Shown piece by piece: positions 20,041 to 28,950 of a DNA stretch of 64,000 bases. Within the stretch, counting starts at the first letter, position 1. Every line of letters begins with the position of its first letter. The translations under genes and the position numbers were made by a program. Source of the stretch: Pseudomonas sp. ATCC PTA-122608 (GTDB lineage: Bacteria > Pseudomonadota > Gammaproteobacteria > Pseudomonadales > Pseudomonadaceae); assembly GCF_001952855.1 (NCBI RefSeq), contig NZ_LPNO01000013.1:162098-226097 (forward strand), read 5' to 3'. The notes under the pieces are model-generated. The model saw only the letters and a list, made by a program, of their open reading frames with translations, did no database searches and was not told the origin of the DNA.

Positions 20041-21052
20041 TAGCCGAGCTGCAGTAGCCAAACTCTCCCGGGTCGACAAAGCCGCCGTGCTGTTGCTGTC
20101 CCTTGGAGAAACCGACGCCGCCCAAGTGCTGCGCCACATGGGGCCCAAAGAGGTTCAGCGTGTCGGCGTGGCCATGGCGCAAATGCGCAATGTGCACCGC
20201 GAGCAAGTCGAGCAGGTGATGAGCGAGTTCGTCGAGATCGTCGGCGACCAGACCAGCCTGGGCGTCGGCTCCGACAGCTACATTCGCAAGATGCTCACCT
20301 CGGCCCTGGGCGAAGACAAGGCCAACGGCCTGATCGACCGCATCCTGCTGGGTGGCAACACCAGCGGCCTCGACAGCCTGAAGTGGATGGAACCGCGGGC
20401 CGTGGCCGACGTGATCCGCTACGAACACCCGCAGATCCAGGCGATCGTGGTGGCGTATCTCGACCCCGACCAGGCCGGCGAAGTGCTCGGCCATTTCGAC
20501 CACAAGGTGCGCCTGGACATCATCCTGCGCGTCTCGTCGTTGAACACCGTACAGCCGGCGGCCCTGAAAGAATTGAACACGATTCTCGAGAAGCAGTTCT
20601 CGGGTAACTCCAACGCTTCGCGTACCACCCTGGGTGGCATCAAACGTGCGGCCGACATCATGAACTTCCTCGACAGCTCGGTGGAAGGCCAGTTGATGGA
20701 CTCGATCCGCGAGATCGACGATACCCTGTCGGTGCAGATCGAAGACCTCATGTTTGTGTTCAACAACCTCTCCGATGTCGACGACCGTGGCATCCAGGCG
20801 TTGCTGCGTGAAGTCTCCTCCGACGTGCTGGTGCTGGCCCTCAAAGGCTCGGACGAAGGCGTCAAGGAAAAGATCTTCAAGAACATGTCCAAGCGGGCTT
20901 CCGAACTGTTGCGCGACGACCTCGAGGCCAAGGGCCCGGTGCGCGTCAGCGACGTGGAAACTGCGCAGAAAGAAATCCTCACCATTGCCCGCCGTATGGC
21001 CGAAGCCGGAGAAATCGTTCTCGGTGGGAAGGGCGGCGAAGAAATGATTTAA
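20033..21052 (+). CDS. fliG: Flagellar motor switch protein FliG
   Basis: 339 residues. Contains the EHPQ motif (VIRYEHPQIQAIVVAYL) in the middle domain and the C-terminal torque helix with charged residues (VLALKGSDEGVKEKIFKNMSKRASELLRDDLEA). FliG sits on the cytosolic face of FliF and meets the stators (MotA/B or MotC/D). Start ATG lies inside the end of fliF, so translation is probably coupled. Confidence 0.98.
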   Translation: MSDSRAAVAKLSRVDKAAVLLLSLGETDAAQVLRHMGPKEVQRVGVAMAQMRNVHREQVEQVMSEFVEIVGDQTSLGVGSDSYIRKMLTSALGEDKANGLIDRILLGGNTSGLDSLKWMEPRAVADVIRYEHPQIQAIVVAYLDPDQAGEVLGHFDHKVRLDIILRVSSLNTVQPAALKELNTILEKQFSGNSNASRTTLGGIKRAADIMNFLDSSVEGQLMDSIREIDDTLSVQIEDLMFVFNNLSDVDDRGIQALLREVSSDVLVLALKGSDEGVKEKIFKNMSKRASELLRDDLEAKGPVRVSDVETAQKEILTIARRMAEAGEIVLGGKGGEEMI

Positions 21053-21062
21053 GGCGCCGCGC

Positions 21063-21827
21063 ATGTCGAACAAAGATGAGACGCCCAGCGATCTGATTCG
21101 TGCACGGGACGTCGGAGGGTTCGACGTCTGGTCGCTGCCCAGTTTCGACCCGCATCGCCCGGAGCCAGAGCCCGAGCCGGTAGAAGAAACCCCGGCCGAG
21201 ATGGAAGAAGTGCCGCTGGAAGAAGTCCAGCCACTGACCCTGGAAGAGCTCGAAAGCATTCGTCAGGAAGCCTACAACGAAGGTTTTTCCACTGGTGAGA
21301 AAGACGGTTTTCGCAGCACCACCCTCAAGGTCCGCCAGGAAGCCGAGGCGGCGCTGAGCGTCAAGCTCGCCAGCCTGGAAACCCTGATGGGCAGCCTGTT
21401 CGAGCCCATCGCCGAGCAGGACTCGCAGATCGAAAAAGCCATGGTCGGGCTGGTGGAGCACATCACTCGCCAAGTGATTCAGCGCGAATTGGCCCTGGAC
21501 TCCACGCAAATCGAAAGCGTGATGCGCGAAGCCCTCAAGCTGCTGCCTCTGGGCGTCGGCAATGTGCGGCTGTACATCAATCCCCAGGATTTCGAACAGG
21601 TCAAAGCCCTGCGCGAGCGCCATGAAGAAACCTGGCGCATCGTCGAAGACGCCGCGCTGCTGCCCGGTGGTTGCCGGGTCGAGACTGAACACAGCCGCAT
21701 CGACGCTACGGTGGAAACCCGAATCACCCAGATCATGGCCAAGCTGTTTGATCAATTGCACGAGCAGGCGCTGCACCCGGCAGAGCCGGACTTGAGCGTC
21801 GAGCTGGACACGCCCGATGCGCCTTGA
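21063..21827 (+). CDS. fliH: Flagellar export apparatus protein FliH
   Basis: 254 residues. N-terminal acidic, Pro/Glu-rich segment (about 30-70), then a GxxxG-like coiled region ([15 protein letters not shown]) and the C-terminal FliI-binding domain ([42 protein letters not shown]). FliH is the stator-like regulator that holds the FliI ATPase at the export gate. It overlaps fliI by 11 bases. Confidence 0.95.
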   Translation: MSNKDETPSDLIRARDVGGFDVWSLPSFDPHRPEPEPEPVEETPAEMEEVPLEEVQPLTLEELESIRQEAYNEGFSTGEKDGFRSTTLKVRQEAEAALSVKLASLETLMGSLFEPIAEQDSQIEKAMVGLVEHITRQVIQRELALDSTQIESVMREALKLLPLGVGNVRLYINPQDFEQVKALRERHEETWRIVEDAALLPGGCRVETEHSRIDATVETRITQIMAKLFDQLHEQALHPAEPDLSVELDTPDAP

Positions 21828-23175
21828 TCGCACCAGCTTCGCCAAGCGCCTGGGTGGCTATGCCGAAGCCACCGAGTTGCCGGGCCAGCCGATCCTGGAG
21901 GGCCGCCTGCTGCGCATGGTCGGCCTGACCCTGGAAGCGGAAGGCCTGCGCGCCGCCATGGGCAGCCGCTGCATGGTGATCAACGACGACAGCTACCACC
22001 CGGTGCAGGTCGAAGCCGAAGTGATGGGCTTTTCCGGCAGCAAAGTATTCCTGATGCCCGTCGGCAGCGTTGCCGGCATCGCCCCCGGCGCTCGCGTGGT
22101 GCCGCTGGCCGATACCGGTCGCCTGCCCATGGGTATGAGCATGCTCGGCCGGGTGCTGGATGGCGCTGGCCGTGCCCTCGACGGCAAGGGCGGGATGAAG
22201 GCTGAAGACTGGGTACCGATGGACGGCCCGACCATCAACCCGCTCAAGCGCAACCCCATCAGCGTACCGCTGGACGTGGGCATTCGCAGCATCAACGGTT
22301 TATTGACGGTGGGCCGCGGCCAGCGTCTGGGCCTGTTCGCCGGTACCGGCGTGGGTAAGTCGGTGTTGCTGGGCATGATGACCCGCTTCACCGAGGCCGA
22401 CATCATCGTGGTGGGGCTGATCGGCGAGCGGGGCCGCGAGGTGAAGGAATTCATCGAGCACAGCCTCGGCGAAGAAGGCCTCAAGCGTTCAGTGGTGGTC
22501 GCCTCACCGGCGGATGACGCGCCACTGATGCGCCTGCGTGCCGCGATGTACTGCACACGCATCGCCGAATATTTCCGCGACAAGGGCAAAAACGTCCTGT
22601 TGCTGATGGACTCCCTGACCCGTTTCGCCCAGGCCCAGCGGGAAATCGCCCTGGCCATCGGCGAGCCGCCGGCCACCAAGGGCTATCCGCCGTCAGTGTT
22701 TGCCAAGCTGCCCAAGCTGGTGGAGCGTGCCGGTAATGCTGAAGCCGGTGGCGGTTCGATCACGGCGTTCTACACCGTACTCTCCGAGGGCGATGACCAG
22801 CAGGACCCGATTGCCGACTCGGCGCGGGGCGTGCTCGACGGGCACATCGTGCTGTCCCGGCGCTTGGCCGAGGAAGGGCACTACCCGGCCATCGACATCG
22901 AAGCATCCATCAGCCGGGTGATGCCGTCGGTGGTCACGCCTGAGCACATGATGCGGGCGCAGCACTTCAAGCAGCTGTGGTCACGCTATCAACAGAGCCG
23001 CGACCTGATCAGCGTCGGCGCCTACGTGGCTGGCGGCGATCGCGAGACCGACCTGGCGATTGCCCTGCAACCGCAACTGGTGACCTACCTGCGCCAAGGC
23101 CTCAACGACAAGATCAGCATGGGTGAGAGCGAGGCGCACCTGGGTAGCATCTTCGCTCCGGCACCCGGCGGATAA
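21817..23175 (+). CDS. fliI: Flagellum-specific ATPase FliI
   Basis: 452 residues, F1-beta-like. Walker A is [16 protein letters not shown], Walker B is [20 protein letters not shown], and the [11 protein letters not shown] motif follows the type III ATPase pattern. It powers or primes unfolding and delivery of export substrates, with FliH and FliJ. The downstream gene fliJ starts 3 bases after its stop. Confidence 0.98.
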   Translation: MRLDRTSFAKRLGGYAEATELPGQPILEGRLLRMVGLTLEAEGLRAAMGSRCMVINDDSYHPVQVEAEVMGFSGSKVFLMPVGSVAGIAPGARVVPLADTGRLPMGMSMLGRVLDGAGRALDGKGGMKAEDWVPMDGPTINPLKRNPISVPLDVGIRSINGLLTVGRGQRLGLFAGTGVGKSVLLGMMTRFTEADIIVVGLIGERGREVKEFIEHSLGEEGLKRSVVVASPADDAPLMRLRAAMYCTRIAEYFRDKGKNVLLLMDSLTRFAQAQREIALAIGEPPATKGYPPSVFAKLPKLVERAGNAEAGGGSITAFYTVLSEGDDQQDPIADSARGVLDGHIVLSRRLAEEGHYPAIDIEASISRVMPSVVTPEHMMRAQHFKQLWSRYQQSRDLISVGAYVAGGDRETDLAIALQPQLVTYLRQGLNDKISMGESEAHLGSIFAPAPGG

Positions 23176-23178
23176 ACC

Positions 23179-23628
23179 ATGGCCAATACCCGCGCCGCAC
23201 GCCTTGCCCCGGTGGTGGACATGGCCGAAAAAGCTGAAAAAACCGCCGTCCAGCGCCTGGGTTACTTCCAGGGCCAGGTTCGCCTGGCGGAAAGCAAACT
23301 GGGCGACCTGGAGCGCTTTCGCGGCGAGTATCAGCAACAGTGGATCGAGCGCGGCAGCAAGGGCGTCTCCGGCCAATGGCTGATGGGTTACCAGGGCTTT
23401 CTCAATCAATTGGAAACCGCCGTCGGCCAACAGCGCCAGAGCCTGGCGTGGCACCAGGCGAACGTCGACAAGGCCCGCGACAGCTGGCAACAGGCCTACG
23501 CCCGGGTCGAAGGCCTGCGCAAACTGGTGCAACGCTACATCGACGAAGCCCGCGCACTGGAAGACAAGCGCGAACAGAAACTGCTTGATGAGCTGTCCCA
23601 GCGCCTGCCGCGTCAGAGCCAGTATTAA
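23179..23628 (+). CDS. fliJ: Flagellar export stalk protein FliJ
   Basis: 149 residues, almost wholly coiled-coil (AEKAEKTAVQRLGYFQGQVRLA, YIDEARALEDKREQKLLDELSQRL). FliJ is the gamma-like stalk of the FliH-FliI complex and contacts FlhA. Length and place at the end of fliE-J agree. A REPIN begins 17 bases after its stop and marks the operon end. Confidence 0.95.
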   Translation: MANTRAARLAPVVDMAEKAEKTAVQRLGYFQGQVRLAESKLGDLERFRGEYQQQWIERGSKGVSGQWLMGYQGFLNQLETAVGQQRQSLAWHQANVDKARDSWQQAYARVEGLRKLVQRYIDEARALEDKREQKLLDELSQRLPRQSQY

Positions 23629-23644
23629 CCGCGCCGCAGCCCCC

Positions 23645-23746
23645 TGTAGAAGCGAGCTTGCTCGCGAAGGTCGTCAACGATAACGCGGGGCAATCAGGAT
23701 TTACGCGCTGGTCTTGCGTTCTTCGCGAGCAAGCTCGCTCCTACAT
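23645..23746. repeat. REPIN (inverted REP doublet) after fliJ
   Basis: Two inverted copies of a REP sequence: GTAGAAGCGAGCTTGCTCGCG at the left and CGCGAGCAAGCTCGCTCCTAC at the right, with about 55 bases between. The first copy has a base change in its outer part. Such doublets are non-autonomous elements moved by RAYT transposases in P. fluorescens relatives and can stabilise mRNA ends. Confidence 0.88.
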
Positions 23747-23814
23747 GGAGTTGCCCACTTCCCCATCACCTGCTAAACCTTGTTGCACATTGCCAATGAC
23801 AAGGAAGCAGTCGT

Positions 23815-24120
23815 ATGTCAGTCGAATCAGAAGTGTCCCTGGATGGGAAGAAAGCGACGATCACCGTTAAGGGGCGATTCGATTTCGGTAGTCACCAGGC
23901 TTTTCGTGATGCCTACGAAAAGTTCTACAAGGTGCCCGAGATCTACGTGGTGGACTTGAAGGAAACCACCTACATGGACAGCTCTGCCCTGGGCATGCTC
24001 CTGCTGCTGCGGGACCATGCCGGCGGTGACAATGCCGAAGTGCAGGTGGTCAACAGCAACTCCGACGTGCGCAAGATCCTCGCCATCTCCAACTTCGACA
24101 AACTGTTCGATCTCACTTGA
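23815..24120 (+). CDS. hsbA: STAS-domain anti-sigma factor antagonist (HsbA-like)
   Basis: 101 residues, a single STAS domain. The phospho-acceptor region YMDSSALGMLLLL is intact, with Ser56/Ser57. In P. aeruginosa HsbA binds the anti-sigma FlgM when unphosphorylated and the cyclase HsbD when phosphorylated, tying swimming to biofilm choice. The same three genes (STAS, phosphatase-kinase regulator, HptB) are present here. The stop overlaps the TTG start of the next gene. Confidence 0.87.
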   Translation: MSVESEVSLDGKKATITVKGRFDFGSHQAFRDAYEKFYKVPEIYVVDLKETTYMDSSALGMLLLLRDHAGGDNAEVQVVNSNSDVRKILAISNFDKLFDLT

Positions 24121-25835
24121 GCGTCCTGGCCCCGGTCCTTGAGGCGCTGACGGTATTGATCGCCGAAGACAGCGCCGCCGATTTGCTATTGCTGTCGAGC
24201 ATCGTGCGTCGTCAGGGCCACCAGGTACTGACCGCCAGCAACGGTGAGGAAGCTGTGGAAGTGTTCATCCGCGAGCGGCCGCAATTGGTGTTGATGGACG
24301 CACTGATGCCGGTAATGGACGGCTTCGAAGCGGCCCGGCAGATCAAGCAACTGGCGGGGGAGGCGCTGGTGCCGATCATCTTCCTGACTTCCCTGCGCGA
24401 GAGCGAAGCCCTGGCCCGGTGCCTGGATGCCGGCGGCGACGACTTCCTGGCCAAACCCTATAACCAGGTGATCCTCGCGGCGAAGATTAACGCCATGGAC
24501 CGCCTACGTCGCTTGCAGGCCACGGTGTTGCAGCAGCGCGACCTGATCGCCCGGCACCACGACTATCTGCTGCAGGAGCAGCGGGTCGCCAAGGCGGTGT
24601 TCGACAAGGTCGCGCATTCCGGCTGCATCAATGCCGCGCCGAATATTCGCTACGTGCAATCGCCCTACGCGCTGTTCAACGGTGACCTGTTGCTGGCTGC
24701 CTACACGCCATCGGGCGATATGCATGTGCTGCTGGGTGACTTTACCGGTCATGGTTTGCCGGCGGCGGTCGGCGCGATGCCGCTGGCGGAAGTGTTCTAC
24801 GGCATGACTGCCAAGGGTTACGGCCTGGCGCAGACCCTGCGGGAGATGAACGCCAAGCTCAAGCGCATCCTGCCGGTGGACATGTTTTGCTGCGCCACCT
24901 TGCTATGCCTCAGCGCCCAGCGCCGAGTGGTGGAAGTGTGGAACGGCGGCATGCCCGAGGGTTATGTGCATGACCTCGCCACCGGCAAACGCACGCCGCT
25001 GGTGTCGCGGCATTTGCCGTTGGGCGTATTGGCGGCCGAGGCGTTTGATGACCGCACTGAAGTCTGGCCGATGGCGCTGGGCGACCGGGTGTTTCTGCTG
25101 TCGGATGGCGTGCTGGATACCGCTGATGTCCATGAGCAACTGTTTGGCGCCGAGCGTTTGCAGCAAGTGTTTGCGGCCAACCGTGAGCCGGACCGGTTGT
25201 TCGAGGAGATTGAGCAAGCCCTGGCGGCTTTTCGTGGCGAAGTGCGTGATGACGTCAGCATGGTGGAGATCAGCCTGCAGGCGGGTGAGCCATTGCGTTC
25301 GCCGTCGGTGGTGTATTCCGACAGTGGCCAGTCGTCGCCGCTGGATTGGTCGGTGAGCTTTGAGTTTCGTGCCGAGACGCTCAAGTCCTACAACCCGTTG
25401 CCGTATTTGTTGCAGCTGCTGTTGGAGATCCATGGGCTGCGGGAGCAGAGCGGGGCGTTGTATAGCGTGATGGCTGAGTTGTATTCCAATGCCCTGGAGC
25501 ATGGGGTGCTGGGGCTGGATTCGCGGCTCAAGCGTGATGCTCAGGGGTTTGCGGCGTATTACCGTGAGCGTAATGAGCGGCTGGCGCGGTTGGACAGTGG
25601 GTTTGTGCGGGTGCACCTGGATGTAGTGCCGACCGGGGAGGGTGGTTGTCTGACCTTGCGGATCGAGGACAGCGGGCCGGGGTTTGATGTGGAGGCGGTG
25701 CTGGCCAGGCCGCTGGATGTTGACCGTCTGTCTGGTCGGGGGTTGAGCCTGGTGCGGCAGTTGAGCAGCCAGGTAGGCTGGTCTGACGGCGGGCGGTGTG
25801 TGTGCGTGGAGTTTTCATGGAAGGCTCTGGCATAA
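24117..25835 (+). CDS. hsbR: Response regulator with PP2C phosphatase and kinase-like domains (HsbR-like)
   Basis: 572 residues. Receiver domain (1-130) with Asp61 in VLMDALMPVMDG and Lys in DDFLAKPYN; a SpoIIE/PP2C phosphatase domain (about 170-390, LLLAAYTPSGDMHVLLGDFTGHGLPAA, FLLSDGVLD, RDDVSMVEI); and an HATPase anti-sigma kinase domain at the C-terminus (AELYSNALEHGVLGLDS, EDSGPGFD, GRGLSLV). HsbR phosphorylates or dephosphorylates HsbA depending on HptB input. The start is a TTG inside the preceding stop (TTGA), which points to translational coupling. Confidence 0.88.
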   Translation: MSVLAPVLEALTVLIAEDSAADLLLLSSIVRRQGHQVLTASNGEEAVEVFIRERPQLVLMDALMPVMDGFEAARQIKQLAGEALVPIIFLTSLRESEALARCLDAGGDDFLAKPYNQVILAAKINAMDRLRRLQATVLQQRDLIARHHDYLLQEQRVAKAVFDKVAHSGCINAAPNIRYVQSPYALFNGDLLLAAYTPSGDMHVLLGDFTGHGLPAAVGAMPLAEVFYGMTAKGYGLAQTLREMNAKLKRILPVDMFCCATLLCLSAQRRVVEVWNGGMPEGYVHDLATGKRTPLVSRHLPLGVLAAEAFDDRTEVWPMALGDRVFLLSDGVLDTADVHEQLFGAERLQQVFAANREPDRLFEEIEQALAAFRGEVRDDVSMVEISLQAGEPLRSPSVVYSDSGQSSPLDWSVSFEFRAETLKSYNPLPYLLQLLLEIHGLREQSGALYSVMAELYSNALEHGVLGLDSRLKRDAQGFAAYYRERNERLARLDSGFVRVHLDVVPTGEGGCLTLRIEDSGPGFDVEAVLARPLDVDRLSGRGLSLVRQLSSQVGWSDGGRCVCVEFSWKALA

Positions 25836-25865
25836 TCCGCCGATTCTTGATCAAGGAGCGAACAA

Positions 25866-26213
25866 GTGGCAGAGATTCATCTGGACCCCGATGTGCTGAC
25901 TGGCTTGCAGGAGGTCATGGAGGGTGAGTATCCGAAGTTGCTCGACACGTTTCTCGATGACTCGCAGAAGCGGGTAGAGGCGTTGCGCAGGGCTCGTGAT
26001 GATGCCAAGGCGTTGGGGCGGATTGCGCATAGCTTTAAGGGGAGCAGCGGTAACCTTGGGGCGGTGCGGTTGGCTGAGCTTTGTCAGTTGCTCGAGGATA
26101 CGTCGGCCAAGCCTGTGCATGCGGACCTTGGGGGGTTGGTGGACGAGATTGACCAGGAGTTTTCGCTGGTGCGGCCGTTGTATGAGCATGAGCGGGGGCG
26201 GTTTCAGCTTTGA
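25866..26213 (+). CDS. hptB: Histidine phosphotransfer protein HptB
   Basis: 115 residues, starting at GTG with AAGGAG 6 bases before. A single HPt domain with His55 in RIAHSFKGSSGNLGA. In P. aeruginosa HptB receives phosphate from hybrid kinases (PA1611, SagS, RetS, ErcS') and passes it to HsbR. Genes before and after it in this cassette are the matching partners. It is followed by a large inverted-repeat element. Confidence 0.9.
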   Translation: MAEIHLDPDVLTGLQEVMEGEYPKLLDTFLDDSQKRVEALRRARDDAKALGRIAHSFKGSSGNLGAVRLAELCQLLEDTSAKPVHADLGGLVDEIDQEFSLVRPLYEHERGRFQL

Positions 26214-26293
26214 CGCTTTTGGTGTGTATATCCGTTATTTGGGTAACGGCGGCTTATGGTTCCGCTCTTACAGCGGGTCACTTTTGAAAAGCG

Positions 26294-26397
26294 TGTAGGA
26301 GCGAGCTTGCTCGCGAAAAACCTGAGAGCGCCGCGTTCATTCAGGATGCCCGCGTCATCGTTAACGACCTTCGCGAGCAAGCCCGCTCCCACATTTG
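26294..26397. repeat. REPIN inside the hptB-fliK element
   Basis: Inverted REP pair: TGTAGGAGCGAGCTTGCTCG at the left and CGAGCAAGCCCGCTCCCACA at the right. The spacer (containing CGCGTTCATTCAGGATGCCC) closely matches the spacer of the REPIN at 45481-45580, which shows that the doublet moved as one unit. Confidence 0.88.
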
Positions 26398-26536
26398 GAC
26401 CGTGCCCGCTTTAGCTTCTGATTTTGCTGTTGCTGTTGCTTCACCACACTCAAGCCGGCCTGTAGGCCGCTGTGCTCTTGATCTGCTGTTGATCTTGATC
26501 TTAGGCGCCCCGTTAAACCACGCTGGCCGAACGCAG

Positions 26537-26623
26537 GCTTTGGAGCGTGGGTAACCCGGCAGGACGCCGGGTTAGCCGCGCTGGGCCAAGGATGGCCCAT
26601 CGCGGCGGCCCACGCTCCAAAGC
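26537..26623. repeat. Three-way-junction palindrome
   Basis: GCTTTGGAGCGTGGG pairs with CCCACGCTCCAAAGC (15 bp). Inside are hairpin AACCCGGC/GCCGGGTT (26553-26573) and hairpin CCGCG-TGGGCCA/TGGCCCA-CGCGG (26576-26605). All stems pair without a mismatch apart from one internal base pair position, so the fold would be very stable as RNA or single-stranded DNA. Confidence 0.8.
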
Positions 26624-26779
26624 CGGAGTGAGGGCACACCGAGCCTAGGCGAGGTGCCGAGTGGTGGGGCAAGAGCCTTTTGGTTACTTTTGGGCTCCTT
26701 TCAAAAGTGACCCGCTGTAAGAGCGGAACCCATACAAGCCATCACCCAAATAACGGATATACACCCCCAAACCAAAACC

Positions 26780-26795
26780 TGGCCCAACTCTTGCT
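26780..26795 (+). promoter_or_regulatory. Sigma-54 promoter of fliK
   Basis: TGGCCCA, ACTC, TTGCT: GG at 26781-26782 and GC at 26793-26794, spacing 12. It lies about 50 bases before fliK and only 12 bases outside the right arm of the inverted-repeat element, so that element has not broken the promoter core. Confidence 0.75.
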
Positions 26796-26846
26796 CTACC
26801 TCCTGTAACCGCACCCTCGACCCCTGTGCGGCGGAGACTCTTATCT

Positions 26847-28217
26847 ATGGCAATCACCCCGAATTCGCTCCTGCAGGCGGCCCCCGCGGCCAAGCCTCAA
26901 GCGCCCGCTGCCAATCCACCGGCAGTGGCTGCGGACCCGCGGGACAAGGCCCCGGGCTTCGCTCAGGTGTTCGCCAAGCAAGCCCCCGCGCCCTCGGCAA
27001 AACCCACCGACACCACCACCAAATCGACCCGCGAAAAACCTGCGGACGCCAGCACCAAGCCCGCCGCCAACAACGACAAGCCTGCCGCCGGCACTCCATC
27101 AGTTGCCGATAACGGCAAGACTTTGCCTGCCACCCCGCCGGCCAAGCCCGACACCCCGGACACCACCGCCAAGACCGACGACCCGGCCCCGGCAGACGAC
27201 CCAACCCTGGCCCAGCAACCCCCGGTCGACCCAGCCGTCGACCCGGCGCTGATGGCCGCGGTAGTGCCTGTCCCGGTACCCGCAACGCCAGCACCCGTCG
27301 AAACACCGGCACCGGTCGCGGCGAAAGATGACAAGTCCCAGCCAGTAGTAGCGCCACCCGTGGCCGCTACCGACGACGCCAAGCCGGCCTTCGACCCAGA
27401 AGCCGACCCGCTGGACGCAATGCCCGCCGTACGCCTGGCCATGGAGCAGGGCGGTCACGTGTCCGCCAGCAGCCAAACCCCAGCCAAAGGCACGCCGGCC
27501 CCGACCCAGGACCAGCCAACGGCCGCGCAAAACTTCGCCACTGGCCTGGCCAGCATGGTCGACCAGCAAGCGACCAAGGACAGCACCGACCAGGGCGGCG
27601 ACAAAGCCTTCACCGGCCTGATCGATGGCGGCCTCAAAGACCTGAAAGACGCCCGCAGCGACACCCGTGTCGACGATTTCGCCAACCGCCTCGCCGCGCT
27701 GACTCAGGCCGCCACCCCGAAAACCGCAAATGCCCTGCCACCGGTGGCCAACGCACCACTGGCCATGCACCAGAGCGGCTGGACCGACGAGGTGGTAAAC
27801 CGGGTCATGTACCTGTCCAGCGCCAACCTCAAGTCGGCAGAGATCCAGCTGCAACCCGCTGAACTGGGTCGCCTGGATATCAGTGTGAAAATGTCTGCCG
27901 ACCAGCAGGCGCAGGTCACCTTCATGAGTGGTCACGCGGTGGTTCGTGAAGCACTGGAAAGCCAGTCAGGCCGCCTGCGGGAGATGTTTGCCCAGCAGGG
28001 CATGGGCCAGGTCGACGTCAACGTGTCCGACCAGTCCCGTGGCTGGCAGGGTCAGCAGGGCCAGGACCAACAACAGCAGAACCAGGCACGCGGCGTCAGT
28101 GGCAGTGGCGGGCGGGGTGATGGGGTTGATGGCGGCGGTATTGGTGAGGTGGCTGAAGTTGCCGCGCCGGTGGTGCAGTCCATCATTGGCTCCAGCGCCG
28201 TGGACTATTACGCCTGA
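26847..28217 (+). CDS. fliK: Flagellar hook-length control protein FliK
   Basis: 456 residues from the ATG at 26847 (MAITPNSLLQAAPAAKPQ); an in-frame GTG at 26826 would overlap the ribosome-binding region. The N-terminal 270 residues are extremely Pro/Ala/Thr/Asp-rich, as expected of the molecular ruler. The C-terminal domain (about 310-420, VMYLSSANLKSAEIQLQPAELGRLDI, VREALESQSGRLREMFAQQG) is the FliK specificity-switch domain that acts on FlhB. The tail is Gln/Gly-rich. Confidence 0.95.
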   Translation: MAITPNSLLQAAPAAKPQAPAANPPAVAADPRDKAPGFAQVFAKQAPAPSAKPTDTTTKSTREKPADASTKPAANNDKPAAGTPSVADNGKTLPATPPAKPDTPDTTAKTDDPAPADDPTLAQQPPVDPAVDPALMAAVVPVPVPATPAPVETPAPVAAKDDKSQPVVAPPVAATDDAKPAFDPEADPLDAMPAVRLAMEQGGHVSASSQTPAKGTPAPTQDQPTAAQNFATGLASMVDQQATKDSTDQGGDKAFTGLIDGGLKDLKDARSDTRVDDFANRLAALTQAATPKTANALPPVANAPLAMHQSGWTDEVVNRVMYLSSANLKSAEIQLQPAELGRLDISVKMSADQQAQVTFMSGHAVVREALESQSGRLREMFAQQGMGQVDVNVSDQSRGWQGQQGQDQQQQNQARGVSGSGGRGDGVDGGGIGEVAEVAAPVVQSIIGSSAVDYYA

Positions 28218-28240
28218 TCCAAGGCCTGGCGATGATCGAA

Positions 28241-28334
28241 ATGTGGGAGCGGGCTTGCTCGCGAATACGGAGTGTCAGTCACCGTTACAGGTGCTGACCC
28301 ACCGCTTTCGCGAGCAAGCCCGCTCCCACATTGG
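28241..28334. repeat. REPIN between fliK and fliL
   Basis: ATGTGGGAGCGGGCTTGCTC at the left and the inverse GAGCAAGCCCGCTCCCACAT at the right, spacer about 45 bases. It sits 24 bases after the fliK stop and upstream of the fliL promoter, again at an operon boundary. Confidence 0.9.
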
Positions 28335-28374
28335 TTTTGCAGTGTCGGCGAAACCGTGATCAAACAGACAACTC

Positions 28375-28390
28375 TGGCATAACACTTGCT
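28375..28390 (+). promoter_or_regulatory. Sigma-54 promoter of fliLMNOPQR-flhB
   Basis: TGGCATA, ACAC, TTGCT: GG at 28376-28377 and GC at 28388-28389, spacing 12, about 50 bases before fliL. It would drive the eight-gene switch and export-gate operon. Confidence 0.82.
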
Positions 28391-28440
28391 CTTGCCTTTC
28401 CCCAGAACTATGAACCCCTGAATAGTGACGGATTATTGGC

Positions 28441-28941
28441 ATGGCGAAGAGCGACGACGTAGCAACACCACCCGCAGGCAAGGGCAAGCTCAAGCTTATC
28501 CTGCTGATTGTCCTGGCCTTGTTCCTGGCGATCGGCCTGTCCGTGGGGGCTACCTGGTACTTCATGCACAGTGCCCAGAGCAAACCGGCCGCGACGGCCG
28601 AGGTCAACCCTAACGTCAAGCAACCGGCAATCTTCGAGCCGATGCTTCCGGCGTTTGTCGCCAACTTCAATCAGAACGGCCGTCAACGCTACCTGCAGGT
28701 GAGCATTACCCTGCTGGCGCGGAACCAGGCAGACCTGGATGCCCTCAAGGTGCACATGCCAGTGATCCGCAACAACCTGGTGATGCTGTTCTCCGCACAA
28801 GGCTTCGAGACCCTCGCCACTCCGGTGGGCCAGGAAATGCTGCGCCAGAAGGTCACTGCCAGCGTGCAGGAAGTGGCCCAGAAGGAAGTCGGCAAACCGG
28901 TGATCGAGCAGGTGCTCTTCACTAATTTCGTATTGCAGTAG
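28441..28941 (+). CDS. fliL: Flagellar basal body-associated protein FliL
   Basis: 166 residues. A basic N-terminal segment, one membrane helix (about 20-42, LILLIVLALFLAIGLSVGATWYF), and a periplasmic FliL domain ending with the usual hydrophobic VIEQVLFTNFVLQ. FliL encircles stator units and helps them bear load. First gene of the operon; fliM starts 9 bases later. Confidence 0.95.
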   Translation: MAKSDDVATPPAGKGKLKLILLIVLALFLAIGLSVGATWYFMHSAQSKPAATAEVNPNVKQPAIFEPMLPAFVANFNQNGRQRYLQVSITLLARNQADLDALKVHMPVIRNNLVMLFSAQGFETLATPVGQEMLRQKVTASVQEVAQKEVGKPVIEQVLFTNFVLQ

Positions 28942-28950
28942 GATCACGAC

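Larger units (their letters stand above)
26221..26768. repeat. 548-bp nested inverted-repeat element between hptB and fliK
   Basis: Outer arms of about 66 bases, at 26223-26289 and 26699-26768, are inverted copies of one another with few differences; both carry the runs GTGTATATCCGTTATTTGGG and GTTCCGCTCTTACAGCGGGT. Inside lies a REPIN (26294-26397), then a perfect 15-bp inverted repeat (26537-26551 with 26609-26623) enclosing two more hairpins, which together can fold as a three-way junction. No ORF fills it. It resembles a non-autonomous mobile element (MITE-like). Confidence 0.75.

Noticed and set aside
18247-20148. Minus-strand ORF of 633 codons opposite fliF
   Set aside because: Antisense frame of fliF with no family match and biased composition; fliF is certain.
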